A DNA stretch of 64,000 nucleotides, from the NCBI RefSeq assembly GCF_009909205.1, contig NZ_JAAAPN010000006.1, forward strand, positions 1-64,000, read 5' to 3'. How positions within the stretch are numbered: position 1 is the first letter of the stretch; each line of letters begins with the position of its first letter. The notes below the pieces were generated by a model. It did not search any database, was not told the origin of the DNA, and saw nothing but the letters and a program-made list of their open reading frames with translations. Shown one piece after another: positions 45,446-56,156 of the stretch. A program made the translations under genes and the position numbers. This DNA is from Aquabacterium fontiphilum. Its GTDB lineage: Bacteria > Pseudomonadota > Gammaproteobacteria > Burkholderiales > Burkholderiaceae_C.

Positions 45446-45931
45446 ATGGATCTCAAACCTGCCGTACTGACCACCTTGCTGCCTGCTCTGCTGATGGCCC
45501 ACCCCGCAACAGCGGCCGCCGACACCATCGGCGAGGTCGACACGGCTTTCAAGCTGCTGGGGCCGGATCACAAGATCGTGGTGGAGGCTTACGACGACCC
45601 GAAGGTGGCAGGCGTGACCTGCTATGTGTCACGCGCCCGCACAGGCGGCATCAAGGGCGCGCTTGGGGTGGCGGAGGACCGGGCTGAAGCCGCCATCTCG
45701 TGCCGCGCAGTCGGCCCCGTGGCCATCAAGCAAGCGCTACCCCGGCAGGAAGAAGTCTTCAGCGAGCGCATGTCGTTGTTGTTCAAGAAACTACGCATCG
45801 TCCGCATGGTGGACCCCACACGCAACACGCTGGTCTACCTGACCTATTCCGAGCGGGTGATCGAGGGCTCGCCGCAGAACAGCGTGTCGGTGGTGCCGGT
45901 GGAACGTGGCCGCCCGATTCCGGTGAAGTGA
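45446..45931 (+). CDS. creA: CreA family protein
   Basis: The protein has 161 residues with a signal peptide ([17 protein letters not shown]). The mature chain follows the CreA pattern: [55 protein letters not shown] and [39 protein letters not shown]. The family is a small conserved periplasmic protein of unknown function, first named from its position near creBCD in Escherichia coli. Two Cys residues may form a disulfide. The gene ends shortly before the shared terminator at 45953-45982. Confidence 0.92.
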   Translation: MDLKPAVLTTLLPALLMAHPATAAADTIGEVDTAFKLLGPDHKIVVEAYDDPKVAGVTCYVSRARTGGIKGALGVAEDRAEAAISCRAVGPVAIKQALPRQEEVFSERMSLLFKKLRIVRMVDPTRNTLVYLTYSERVIEGSPQNSVSVVPVERGRPIPVK

Positions 45932-45952
45932 GGCCGCCGGCGCCAACATGAA

Positions 45953-45982
45953 AAAAGCCCCGAGCGAACACTCGGGGCTTTT
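45953..45982. terminator. bidirectional terminator between creA and tRNA-Ser
   Basis: AAAAGCCCCGAG and CTCGGGGCTTTT form a 12-base-pair perfect stem around CGAACA, with A-runs on one side and T-runs on the other. It can terminate both the plus-strand creA transcript and the minus-strand tRNA-Ser transcript. Confidence 0.93.
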
Positions 45983-45986
45983 GATG

Positions 45987-46077
<91 letters not shown>

Positions 46078-46130
46078 TGAAACGGGGCGCCGGGGTCAAA
46101 TCGGCGTAGCCCAAGACTATAGCAGAGATT

Positions 46131-48450
<2,320 letters not shown>

Positions 48451-48461
48451 GCGCGCGCCCT

Positions 48462-48923
48462 TCACAGCACACCGATCAGCTGCACTTCAAAGGTGACAGG
48501 CTGACCCGCAAGCGGGTGGTTGAAATCAAACAGCGCCCACTCACCGGCCGGGTCCATCTCGCGCACCACGCCGGCGAACGAGCCCTGGCCATCGGGCGTG
48601 GGGAACTGCACCACATCGCCCACGCTCCAGGTTTCGTCCGGATCGCCCAGCTCCCGTAGCAGCTTCAGCGCCACGCGCTGCAGCATCTCGGGGTTGCGCG
48701 GCCCGAAGGCCTCACCGGCTTCGAGTTGCAGCGTCGTGCGGGTGCCTTCGGCCAGGCCGATCAGACGGGCCTCGATGGCGGGCGACAACTCGCCCGAGCC
48801 CAACGACAGCGTGGCGGGCTTGTCGTTGAAGGTGTTGATCACATCGCCGCCATCCGGGCCGGCCAGACGGTAGTGCAGCGTGAGGAAGGAGCCGGGGGCG
48901 ACTGTGGGGACGGCGGTGGTCAT
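48462..48923 (-). CDS. fkpB: FKBP-type peptidyl-prolyl isomerase (SlpA/FkpB type)
   Basis: The protein has 153 residues from the ATG at 48923. The sequence [54 protein letters not shown] matches the SlpA/SlyD-like FKBP fold. An insert-in-flap region follows ([13 protein letters not shown]), then [34 protein letters not shown], including the DFNHPLAG motif. No signal peptide is visible, so it acts in the cytoplasm. It lies 11 bases before ispH. It is divergent from radC with an 89-base promoter region between. Confidence 0.92.
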   Translation of the reverse strand: MTTAVPTVAPGSFLTLHYRLAGPDGGDVINTFNDKPATLSLGSGELSPAIEARLIGLAEGTRTTLQLEAGEAFGPRNPEMLQRVALKLLRELGDPDETWSVGDVVQFPTPDGQGSFAGVVREMDPAGEWALFDFNHPLAGQPVTFEVQLIGVL

Positions 48924-49012
48924 GGTGGGTGGCACACCCTTCGTGAGGATGGGCGGCAGAAATGGGCGAAGCCACAATTTTAGGTTTAGGAAACACCCGG
49001 GGACACCACACG

Positions 49013-49681
49013 ATGAAAGACCTGCCCGCCGACATGCGCCCGCGGGAGAAACTGCTGGCCATGGGGCCCGCTGCCCTCACCGACGCAGAGCTGCTCGCGC
49101 TGCTGCTGCGCACCGGGCTCAAGGGGCTGGGCGTGTTGCAGATGGCCGACCTGCTCTTGCGCGAGCTGGGCGGGTTTCACGGGTTGTTGCACGCTGCACC
49201 CGAGCGACTCCAGCGCATACGGGGACTGGGGCCGGCCAAACGGGCCGAACTGGTGGCCGTGATGGAGATGGCCCGCCGCGGATTGCAAGGCGGGCTGAGC
49301 GCCCAGCCGGTGTTCAGCTCGCCCCAGCTGGTGAAGGACTACCTCTGCCTGAGGCTGGGCAACCTGCCGCATGAGGTGTTTGCCGTGTTGTTTCTGGATG
49401 CCCAACACCGGCAGATCGCCTGCGAGGAGCTGTTTCGGGGCACGCTGACGCAAACCAGTGTCTACCCGCGCGAGGTGGTCAAGCGCGCGCTCGAACTCAA
49501 TGCGGGCAGCGTGATCCTGGCGCACAACCACCCTTCCGGCGTGCTGGAGCCGTCGCGGGCCGACGAGCTGCTGACCCAGACACTCAAGAGCAGCCTGAAC
49601 CTGGTGGATGTCAAGGTGCTGGACCATGTCGTCGTCGGGCGCACGGGCGCCATCTCGTTTGCCGAGCGCGGCTTGATGTAG
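49013..49681 (+). CDS. radC: RadC family JAB-domain protein
   Basis: The protein has 222 residues from the ATG at 49013. The N-terminal part ([31 protein letters not shown]) and helix-hairpin-helix ([24 protein letters not shown]) are followed by the MPN/JAB metal site [14 protein letters not shown] (His-x-His-x7-Ser-x2-Asp). The family was once called a DNA repair protein, but its true activity is uncertain. Length is normal. It starts a pair with the Smr protein 26 bases downstream. Confidence 0.95.
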   Translation: MKDLPADMRPREKLLAMGPAALTDAELLALLLRTGLKGLGVLQMADLLLRELGGFHGLLHAAPERLQRIRGLGPAKRAELVAVMEMARRGLQGGLSAQPVFSSPQLVKDYLCLRLGNLPHEVFAVLFLDAQHRQIACEELFRGTLTQTSVYPREVVKRALELNAGSVILAHNHPSGVLEPSRADELLTQTLKSSLNLVDVKVLDHVVVGRTGAISFAERGLM

Positions 49682-49707
49682 CACCAAGTTGGGTTAGGCT
49701 TCGGCCC

Positions 49708-50397
49708 GTGAGCCGAGACGCCAAACCGCCCGCCAACGTCAGCCTGCGCGATTTCGCCGACCTCAAGCGCGCCTTGAAAGAGGCCGCCAAGGAGGCCGCT
49801 GCGCGCCTGGAGCAGGAGCGCGCTGAGCGCGCGCGTCGCCACGCGCGTGAAGCCGAAGGCGCGCTGTTCCGCCAGGCCGTTGGCCCGGTGCACCCCTTGC
49901 CGGACGATGGTCGCCATACGGTCGATGCGCCCAAGGCGCCGCCCGTCCCTGCCCGGCGCCAGGCGGACGAGCAGGCAGTGTTGCGCGAATCGCTGTCAGA
50001 CGAGTTCGACGTGGAAAGCCTGCTGGAAACCGATGAATCGCTGTCATGGCGACGGCCGGAGCTGGGCATCGACGTTGTGCGCAAGCTGCGACGCGGGGTG
50101 TGGGCGCTGCAGGGTGAACTCGATTTGCATGGGCTGCGCACCGACGAGGCGCGAGAGCAAATGGCGCAGTTCCTGCGCGAGGCCCAGACCCGCGGCTGGC
50201 GCTGCGTGCGTGTGGTGCACGGCAAAGGCCTGGGCTCGCCCGGCCGCCAGCCGGTGCTCAAGGACAAGGTGCGACGCTGGCTGGTGCAAAGTGAGCGCGT
50301 ACTCGCGTTCGTGCAGGCTCGCGCCGACGAAGGGGGCGCAGGGGCGCTGGTGGTGCTGCTCAAACCGGGCAAGAGCGGACGAACCACCTCTGTTTGA
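49708..50397 (+). CDS. Smr-domain protein
   Basis: The protein has 229 residues from a GTG at 49708. The first half is charged and Ala/Arg-rich (DFADLKRALKEAAKEAAARLEQERAERAR), probably helical. The C-terminal 85 residues form an Smr domain: ELDLHGLRTDEAREQMAQFL with the LDxHG motif, GWRCVRVVHGKGLGSPGRQPVLK with HGxG, and ALVVLLKP at the end. The domain is an endonuclease-like fold found alone in many Proteobacteria (SmrA/SmrB/YdaL type). SmrB-type proteins act on colliding ribosomes. Whether this protein does so is not shown. Confidence 0.9.
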   Translation: MSRDAKPPANVSLRDFADLKRALKEAAKEAAARLEQERAERARRHAREAEGALFRQAVGPVHPLPDDGRHTVDAPKAPPVPARRQADEQAVLRESLSDEFDVESLLETDESLSWRRPELGIDVVRKLRRGVWALQGELDLHGLRTDEAREQMAQFLREAQTRGWRCVRVVHGKGLGSPGRQPVLKDKVRRWLVQSERVLAFVQARADEGGAGALVVLLKPGKSGRTTSV

Positions 50398-50423
50398 GGG
50401 CTGGTCAAAGAGGCTCGGCGCGC

Positions 50424-50445
50424 CTAACATGTGACGAGTTGTTAG
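50424..50445. promoter_or_regulatory. inverted repeat CTAACA-N10-TGTTAG upstream of PEP-CTERM gene
   Basis: Exact 6-base arms flank a spacer that includes GTGACGAG. It lies 22 bases before the start codon at 50468. TGTGACGAG (50430-50438) also occurs at 22927-22935, upstream of the exopolysaccharide glycosidase. It is a candidate shared operator. Confidence 0.4.
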
Positions 50446-50467
50446 AAACGTCCGGGAATATTTCACC

Positions 50468-51172
50468 ATGCGCTTCACCCATTTGCTCCGTCACGCATTC
50501 GGCGCCGCTGCGCTGGCCTTTGTGTCCGTGGCCCACTCGGCTACGCCCGGTGTGGTGCAGGGCCCGATGGGCTGGTATGAAGACATCCGTTTCTACACCC
50601 CTGCAACCGCTGACGTACCGGTGCGAGAGGGCACGCCCATCACGGTGTACGACCTCTTCCCGGCGATGACCTTCCAGACGTCCACGCAGGGCAAGCTGAC
50701 TGTGGATTCCTGGGATTTCGCAGCGGATTGGAGCGCAGAGATCGTTCAGACCCTGTCTCCCGCCTACCGCGGGCTTGGTGCCGGGGCCAATGGCATGGTG
50801 GACAGCCACGAAACCCTGCATCTGCAGTTCAACAGCGCCACCACGCCGCGCCGCGTGGACCTGGTCGGCCTGGAGCTGTTCTTCACGTCGTCGCTGACGT
50901 CCGTCGACCTGCTCTTCGGCGAACTGCCGACGACCCTGTCCATCCACAACGCCACGGTCACGACCGTGGATGGCATCACGCGGGCACAGTGGTGGTTCAG
51001 CCAGCCGTACTCGTCGACGACAGGCGAGTTCACCTTGTCCAACAGTCAGGGCGCCTACTACCTCGGCGGCGTGCAGGTCGCGGCCGTGCCCGAGCCGGAA
51101 AGCATCGCCTTGCTGCTGGCCGGCGTGGCCGTGGTGGGTGCGACCACACTGCGTCGGCGCAGCAGCGCCTGA
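50468..51172 (+). CDS. PEP-CTERM protein, unlinked to the main island
   Basis: The protein has 234 residues with a signal peptide (RHAFGAAALAFVSVAHS) and a canonical C-terminal sorting signal (VAAVPEPESIALLLAGVAVVGATTLRRRSSA). The mature part has no Cys and shows a beta-rich pattern (LTVDSWDFAADWSAEI, RRVDLVGLELFFTSSL) without catalytic motifs. It resembles the gene at 12723 in its sorting signal (VPEPES, ALLLAG). It stands alone about 15 kb beyond the exosortase operon, between housekeeping genes, as PEP-CTERM targets often do. Presumably sorted by exosortase B. Confidence 0.9.
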   Translation: MRFTHLLRHAFGAAALAFVSVAHSATPGVVQGPMGWYEDIRFYTPATADVPVREGTPITVYDLFPAMTFQTSTQGKLTVDSWDFAADWSAEIVQTLSPAYRGLGAGANGMVDSHETLHLQFNSATTPRRVDLVGLELFFTSSLTSVDLLFGELPTTLSIHNATVTTVDGITRAQWWFSQPYSSTTGEFTLSNSQGAYYLGGVQVAAVPEPESIALLLAGVAVVGATTLRRRSSA

Positions 51173-51191
51173 ACACGCAGGTGCGCAGGGC

Positions 51192-51614
51192 TCAGACGCC
51201 CTTGTTGCGCATCCAGTCGGCCGTCTGAAAGAAGGCCTGAGCCAGACGCACGCGCAACGGCTCGGGGACCTCGCATTCGCCCATGGCCTGCGTCATGCAG
51301 GCCACCCACTCGTCGCGCTCCCGGATGCCGATGGCAAAGGGCAGGTGACGCGCGCGCAGGCGAGGATGGCCAAACCGCGAGATGTAGTGATCGGGACCGC
51401 CCAGCCAACCGCACAGAAACCAGAACAGCTTGTCTCGGGCATCGTCTAGGCTCGGACCGTGCGCCGCGCGCAGGGCGGTGTAGGCCGGCTCCAGGTCCAT
51501 CAGGTCGTAGAAACGGTCGACGAGGGCCCGCACAGCCGGCTCGCCCCCAAGCAGCGCAAAGGCGGTGTCAGAGGACGCGTCGGCCGCATCCTCAGCATGT
51601 TCAGCTTCGCTCAT
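51192..51614 (-). CDS. group II truncated hemoglobin
   Basis: The protein has 140 residues from the ATG at 51614. The globin pattern is LLGGEPAVRALVDRFYDLMDLEPAYTALRAAH, then KLFWFLCGWLGGPDHYISRFGHPRLRARHLPFAIG with the proximal His in RARHLPF, then MGECEVPEPLRVRLAQAFFQTADWMRN. The Trp at position G8 (DEWVACM) is typical of group II (GlbO/YjbI type). Such proteins bind oxygen or nitric oxide or detoxify reactive species. It is 4 bases after the FlhG-like gene and so is translationally linked to it and to the diguanylate cyclase. Confidence 0.93.
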   Translation of the reverse strand: MSEAEHAEDAADASSDTAFALLGGEPAVRALVDRFYDLMDLEPAYTALRAAHGPSLDDARDKLFWFLCGWLGGPDHYISRFGHPRLRARHLPFAIGIRERDEWVACMTQAMGECEVPEPLRVRLAQAFFQTADWMRNKGV

Positions 51615-51618
51615 GTGC

Positions 51619-52440
51619 TCAGTTTGACACAGGCGAGCGGGCCAGCAACCGCGTGGCCACCTGGACGACACCCTGCGCGGCGGGACTGCCCGGATGCAGT
51701 TCGAGCAGCAACTGACGCTTCTGTACCGCTTCGCGGACGCTGACATCCTGCGGAATGTCGCCCAGGTAGGCAAGCTTGGGCGCCGCGCCGGTCGGGCCTT
51801 GCACGAACCGCTCGACCACCTGCTGAAGCTGGTTGCAGATGCCGCGTCCGTCTCCGGCTCGGCCCACCTGGTTGACCACCAGGTTGAGCTGCTCACGGCC
51901 CTGCTGCGCAGCGAGCACCTTGATGGTGGCATAGGCGTCGGTCATGGAGGTGGGCTCAGGCGTGGCCACCACGACCACTTCATGGGCCATGGACACGGCA
52001 TAGAGCACGACATCCGAGATGCCGGCACCGGTGTCGATGATGACCACGTCAAAACGGGGCTTGACGCTCTCGAAGATGCCGTGCAGTTGCTCGCGTACCT
52101 CGGGTGTCAACCGGGAGTACTCGACCAAGCCGGAGCCGGCGAGCAGCACCGAGAAGCCGCCGGGCGCAGGCAGGATGGCTTCCTCCAGCTCGGCCTTGCC
52201 GGTGAACACGTCGTGGAGCGTGATCTTGGGATACAGGTTGAGCACCACGTCGAGGTTGGCCAGACCCAGGTCGGCATCCAGCACCAGCACCTTGAGGCCC
52301 TGGCGGCTGAGCGCCGCGGCCAGATTGGCACTGAAGAAGGTCTTGCCCACGCCGCCCTTGCCGCTGGTGACGGCCACCGTGCGGGCAATGCGGGTTGTCG
52401 GGACGGGAGGGGATTCGGTTGCGGGCATGGAGACCATCAT
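51619..52440 (-). CDS. MinD/ParA-family ATPase of the FlhG/YlxH type
   Basis: The 273-residue ATPase has a deviant Walker A VTSGKGGVGKTFFSANLA, Walker A' VLVLDADLGLANLDV and Walker B FDVVIIDTGAGISDVV. KITLHDVFTGKAELEEAIL and NQVGRAGDGRGICNQLQQVVERFV are typical of FlhG, which limits flagellar number and place with FlhF. Its N-terminus has no DQAxxLR motif, the FlhF-activating element of classical FlhG. No flhF is adjacent. The start is one of MMVSM; the gene overlaps the diguanylate cyclase by 4 bases. Confidence 0.87.
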   Translation of the reverse strand: MMVSMPATESPPVPTTRIARTVAVTSGKGGVGKTFFSANLAAALSRQGLKVLVLDADLGLANLDVVLNLYPKITLHDVFTGKAELEEAILPAPGGFSVLLAGSGLVEYSRLTPEVREQLHGIFESVKPRFDVVIIDTGAGISDVVLYAVSMAHEVVVVATPEPTSMTDAYATIKVLAAQQGREQLNLVVNQVGRAGDGRGICNQLQQVVERFVQGPTGAAPKLAYLGDIPQDVSVREAVQKRQLLLELHPGSPAAQGVVQVATRLLARSPVSN

Positions 52441-53240
52441 GGGGTGGTTTTCGGCGCGTCACCCGCATGACCTGAGGCCGCGGACGCATCGACGGGCGTG
52501 AAATTGCCAAACAACAGGCCTTTTTCCTCCGCGCTGACAACAGTCAGCGGCGGCATGTCGAGGCAGGTGCGGTTGCGCCCCTCGGCCTTGGCGCGATAGA
52601 GCTGCTGATCGGCCCGCTCCGACCACAGTGTGGCCAGCGAGCGGACCCACTGAGGCGCGAACGCCCCACCGATGCTGACGGTGACATGCAGTTGCTGCCC
52701 GCCCACGATGGCCACCGGCCGGTGCGCCACCTTCAGCCGGATGCGCTCGGCCACCGTCTGCCCGAACGCGGGTGGGCAGTTGGGCAGGATGATGGCGAAC
52801 TCTTCGCCGCCCACGCGCGCGACCAGGTCCATGGGGCGAACGCAATCCTGCAGGCAACGCGCCACGGTCTGGATCACGATGTCGCCGGCCGCATGCCCGT
52901 GGGTGTCGTTGACTTTCTTGAAGTGATCAATGTCGGCCAGCAACAGCAGTGCAGGCTCGCCCACACGGGCCACGCGGTCAATCTCTCGGGCGATGGCGGC
53001 TTCGAACTGGCGGCGGTTGGCCAGCCCGGTCAGCGCGTCGCGACTGGAGAGGTCGCACAGCCCGTCGATCACGGCCTGCAGCCAGGGCACCGACTGGTCT
53101 GCGACGTCTGCGGGCGGCTGCCAGCCGGCCTGACTGAGGAGTGCCAGGGCCTGCTCCAAGCGCAAGCCGTCGGGCACGACGTCCTGGCGGGCAAGCGAGA
53201 CCGGGTCAAGGTCGATCGAGGCGATGGCAGGCTCCTGCAT
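52437..53240 (-). CDS. diguanylate cyclase (GGDEF domain)
   Basis: The protein has 267 residues. Residues 1-75 are a short uncharacterised N-terminal region. The GGDEF domain begins with DALTGLANRRQFEAAI and has the metal/substrate segment LLLADIDHFKKVNDTHGHAAGDIVI. Its active site is GGEEF, and RPMD five residues before it forms an inhibitory I-site (RxxD). It is therefore likely an active, feedback-inhibited enzyme making cyclic di-GMP. There is no signal peptide or membrane helix. It is the first gene of an operon with the FlhG-like ATPase and the truncated hemoglobin, divergent from cheR. Confidence 0.93.
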   Translation of the reverse strand: MQEPAIASIDLDPVSLARQDVVPDGLRLEQALALLSQAGWQPPADVADQSVPWLQAVIDGLCDLSSRDALTGLANRRQFEAAIAREIDRVARVGEPALLLLADIDHFKKVNDTHGHAAGDIVIQTVARCLQDCVRPMDLVARVGGEEFAIILPNCPPAFGQTVAERIRLKVAHRPVAIVGGQQLHVTVSIGGAFAPQWVRSLATLWSERADQQLYRAKAEGRNRTCLDMPPLTVVSAEEKGLLFGNFTPVDASAASGHAGDAPKTTP

Positions 53241-53349
53241 ACAACACGCGGAGATTCAAGTCTAGCAGCGGCGCGTCGGGTAAGCGGACAGGAATACGGG
53301 GATTTGCCCCGCCATATCGTCCCCAATCGGCCCGGGCGGCCGGGCATGC

Positions 53350-53377
53350 TCAAGTCTCCCGGACGGCCGTCCGATAA
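53350..53377 (+). promoter_or_regulatory. sigma-28 (FliA)-like promoter upstream of cheR
   Basis: TCAAG at 53350-53354 and TCCGATAA at 53370-53377 are separated by 15 bases. This is close to the flagellar sigma factor pattern TCAAG/TAAA-N15-GCCGATAA, with a 7-of-8 match to the -10. It is 55 bases before the cheR start. A second, weaker set (TCAAG at 53256-53260, TCGGGTAA at 53276-53283) has the same spacing. Confidence 0.65.
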
Positions 53378-53432
53378 ACCTGACAGGGGCATCTGCCCAC
53401 GCCGTTCACTGCGCCCGCCGGCATCCTTGTCC

Positions 53433-54281
53433 ATGAGCATCGCCACGCCCGACTCCACGCTGCCGATCGACCGCGAGTTCGACTTCCAGCCCAAGGACTT
53501 TGCCCGCGTCCGCGCGTTGATCTACGCGCGGGCCGGCATCAGCCTGCACGAAGGCAAACAGGCCATGGTCTACAGCCGCCTGTCGCGCCGTCTGCGCGAA
53601 ACAGGCCATCCGAGTTTCGAGGCTTACCTGCAATGGCTGGAAAGCCACAGCGGCCCGCAGGGGGAGCGCGAATGGCAGGAGTTCGTGAACTGCCTCACGA
53701 CCAATCTGACCTCGTTCTTCCGCGAAGAGCACCACTTTCATGAGTTGGCCAACTGGCTCAAGGCCCGCGGCAGTCAGCCCACGCGCATCTGGTGTTGCGC
53801 TTCGTCCACCGGCGAAGAGCCCTACTCGCTGGCCATGACCGTGGCTGAGAACCTCGGCCTGCACGCCCCGGTGAAGATTCTTGCCAGCGACATCGACACA
53901 AACGTGCTGGCTGCGGCCTCGCGGGGGGTGTACCCCGCTGACGCCCGAGGGCTGTCGCCCCAGCGGCTGCGCAACTACTTTCTGAAGGGCAAGGGCGCCA
54001 ACGCCGGCAGCATCCGGGTCAAGCCGGAACTGGCGCGGTTTGTCGAGTTCCGCCCGTTCAACCTGATGCAACCGAGCTGGCAGCTGGGCGAGGCATTCGA
54101 CATTGTGTTCTGCCGCAACGTGATGATCTATTTCGATGGCCCGACGCAACGCAAGGTGCTCGAGCGCATCCACGCCGTGATGAAACCCAAGGGCCTGTTG
54201 TTCGTGGGCCATTCCGAGAACTTCACCGACTCACGCGACCTGTTTGTCCTGCGGGGCAAGACGGTGTATGACCGTGTCTGA
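53433..54281 (+). CDS. cheR: chemotaxis protein methyltransferase
   Basis: This 282-residue enzyme methylates chemoreceptor glutamates with S-adenosylmethionine. The N-terminal helical domain contains FARVRALIYARAGISLHEGKQAMVYSRLSRRLRETG. The catalytic domain shows NLTSFFREEHHFHEL, the SAM-binding ASSTGEEPYSLAM, ILASDIDTNVL, and FDIVFCRNVMIYFD followed by GLLFVGHSENF. The ATG at 53433 is the start of family similarity; the longer upstream frame is a shadow of the diguanylate cyclase. It heads the cheR-cheD-cheB operon. Confidence 0.97.
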   Translation: MSIATPDSTLPIDREFDFQPKDFARVRALIYARAGISLHEGKQAMVYSRLSRRLRETGHPSFEAYLQWLESHSGPQGEREWQEFVNCLTTNLTSFFREEHHFHELANWLKARGSQPTRIWCCASSTGEEPYSLAMTVAENLGLHAPVKILASDIDTNVLAAASRGVYPADARGLSPQRLRNYFLKGKGANAGSIRVKPELARFVEFRPFNLMQPSWQLGEAFDIVFCRNVMIYFDGPTQRKVLERIHAVMKPKGLLFVGHSENFTDSRDLFVLRGKTVYDRV

Positions 54282-54308
54282 CGCCGATTGACCCCAAGAG
54301 GATCCGAG

Positions 54309-55004
54309 ATGATGAGCACTCCCCCACTGGGCTCCGCCCGCGCCGGCACGGCCCCGCCGGCATCGGCTCTGGCCGGCAACAAGACCGATCGGCTGGCCCG
54401 GCTGAAGGCGCGCCTGGCCAAACCCGGTGAAGCGTCGTTCTTCTTCTACGACGCCCACTTTCGCGCCGAAGCCGTCAAGGTGCTGCCTGGTGAGTACTTC
54501 GTGTTCAACGAAGACGTGCTGATCATGACCACGCTGGGCTCGTGCATCGCGGTGTGCCTGTGGGATCGGCAGGCCAAAGTGGGCGGCATGAACCACTTCA
54601 TGCTGCCCGACAGCGGGGGTGGCGCAGGCGATTCGGGCCGCTATGGCTCATATGCGATGGAACTGCTGATCAACGAGATGCTGAAGATGGGTGCCTCGCG
54701 CATGACGCTGGAAGCCAAGGTGTTCGGCGGCGGCGCCGTGATCAGCGGCATGAACAGCATCAACGTGGGTGAGCGCAACACCGACTTCGTGATGGAGTAC
54801 CTGAAGACCGAACGCATCCCCGTGGTGTCGAAGGACGTGCTGGACGTGTATCCACGCAAGGTGTGCTTCCTGCCACACAGCGGCAAGGCCATGGTCAAGC
54901 GCCTCGCCCCGACCAATCCCGAGGCCATCGTTCAGCAGGAACGCATGGCTGCCCAGAAAGTGGTCCCCGCCAGCACCGGCGGCGGCACCGTCGATCTGTT
55001 CTGA
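54309..55004 (+). CDS. cheD: chemoreceptor glutamine deamidase
   Basis: The 231-residue protein has an N-terminal extension of about 60 residues before the family core. The core shows the catalytic Cys in [28 protein letters not shown] and the His of the same stretch. It continues [29 protein letters not shown] and [27 protein letters not shown]. CheD deamidates receptor Gln residues and supports adaptation. It lies between cheR and cheB with 27- and 17-base gaps. Two adjacent ATG codons (54309, 54312) both fit the start. Confidence 0.95.
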   Translation: MMSTPPLGSARAGTAPPASALAGNKTDRLARLKARLAKPGEASFFFYDAHFRAEAVKVLPGEYFVFNEDVLIMTTLGSCIAVCLWDRQAKVGGMNHFMLPDSGGGAGDSGRYGSYAMELLINEMLKMGASRMTLEAKVFGGGAVISGMNSINVGERNTDFVMEYLKTERIPVVSKDVLDVYPRKVCFLPHSGKAMVKRLAPTNPEAIVQQERMAAQKVVPASTGGGTVDLF

Positions 55005-55021
55005 CAAGGCGGAGACACAAG

Positions 55022-56140
55022 ATGCCCAAGATTCGTGTGGTCGTGGTGGACGACTCTGCCCTGGTGCGCAGCATGCTGACCGAGATCATCAACCGGCAGC
55101 CCGACATGGAATGCATCGGCGCGGCCAGCGACCCGTATGTGGCGCGCGAGATGATCCGCAACCTGAACCCCGACGTGATCACGCTGGATGTGGAGATGCC
55201 CCGCATGGACGGCATCGACTTTCTGTCCAAGCTGATGCGCCTGCGGCCGATGCCGGTCGTCATGGTGTCCACGTTGACCGAACGCGGCGCCGAAGTGACC
55301 CTGCGCGCGCTGGAGCTGGGCGCCATCGACTTCGTGGCCAAGCCCAAGATCGGTGTGGCCGACGGGCTCAAGCAACTGGCAGCCGAGATCACGGACAAGG
55401 TACGCATCGCTTCGAAGGCACGCATCAACCGCGCGCCCTCGCCCGCTCCCGCGGTCGCGCGACCTGGCTCTTCCTCTGCCGCCACGGGCCCCGCGTCCGC
55501 TCCCGTGGCGGCACCCGCACCAGCCGCCCTGGGCCGCCTGTCCACCGAGAAGATCATCTTCATCGGGGCCTCGACCGGCGGCACCGAAGCCACCAAGGAG
55601 GTGCTGGTGACGCTGCCGGCCGATGCGCCAGCCGTCGTGATCACGCAGCACATGCCACCGGGCTTCACGCGCAGCTATGCCGCCCGCCTGGACAGCCTGT
55701 GCCGCATCCGCGTCAAGGAAGCCACCGACGGCGAACGCATCCTGCCCGGCCACGCCTACATCGCACCGGGCGGCCTGCACCTGAGCGTGGAGCGCTCGGG
55801 CGCCAACTACATCGCACGCGTACAGGACGGCGAGCCGGTGAACCGGCACAAGCCCAGTGTGGAGGTGCTGTTCAAATCGGCCGCCAGGATCGTGGGCCGC
55901 AACGCCATCGGCATCATGCTCACGGGCATGGGGGCGGACGGCGCCAAGGCCATGCGAGAAATGAAGGATGCAGGGGCCTACTGCGTGGCGCAGGATGAGG
56001 CCAGTTGTGTCGTGTTCGGCATGCCGCGCGAGGCGATCGCGGCGGGCGCCGTGGACGAGATCCTGCCGCTCAAGCAGATCGCACCCCACCTGATGGACCA
56101 CCTGCGCAGCACGGTGGGTCAGGCGCTCAGCCGCGTCTGA
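55022..56140 (+). CDS. cheB: chemotaxis-specific methylesterase/response regulator
   Basis: The protein has 372 residues. The receiver domain ([33 protein letters not shown] with the phospho-Asp, and AKPKIG with Lys) is joined by a Pro/Ala-rich linker of about 45 residues to the methylesterase domain. That domain has the catalytic Ser in [15 protein letters not shown], His in [15 protein letters not shown] and Asp in [13 protein letters not shown]. It removes receptor methyl groups on CheA phosphorylation. It is the last gene of the operon; cheA/cheW/cheY lie outside the window. Confidence 0.97.
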   Translation: MPKIRVVVVDDSALVRSMLTEIINRQPDMECIGAASDPYVAREMIRNLNPDVITLDVEMPRMDGIDFLSKLMRLRPMPVVMVSTLTERGAEVTLRALELGAIDFVAKPKIGVADGLKQLAAEITDKVRIASKARINRAPSPAPAVARPGSSSAATGPASAPVAAPAPAALGRLSTEKIIFIGASTGGTEATKEVLVTLPADAPAVVITQHMPPGFTRSYAARLDSLCRIRVKEATDGERILPGHAYIAPGGLHLSVERSGANYIARVQDGEPVNRHKPSVEVLFKSAARIVGRNAIGIMLTGMGADGAKAMREMKDAGAYCVAQDEASCVVFGMPREAIAAGAVDEILPLKQIAPHLMDHLRSTVGQALSRV

Positions 56141-56156
56141 GGCTTGTGAGGGTTCA

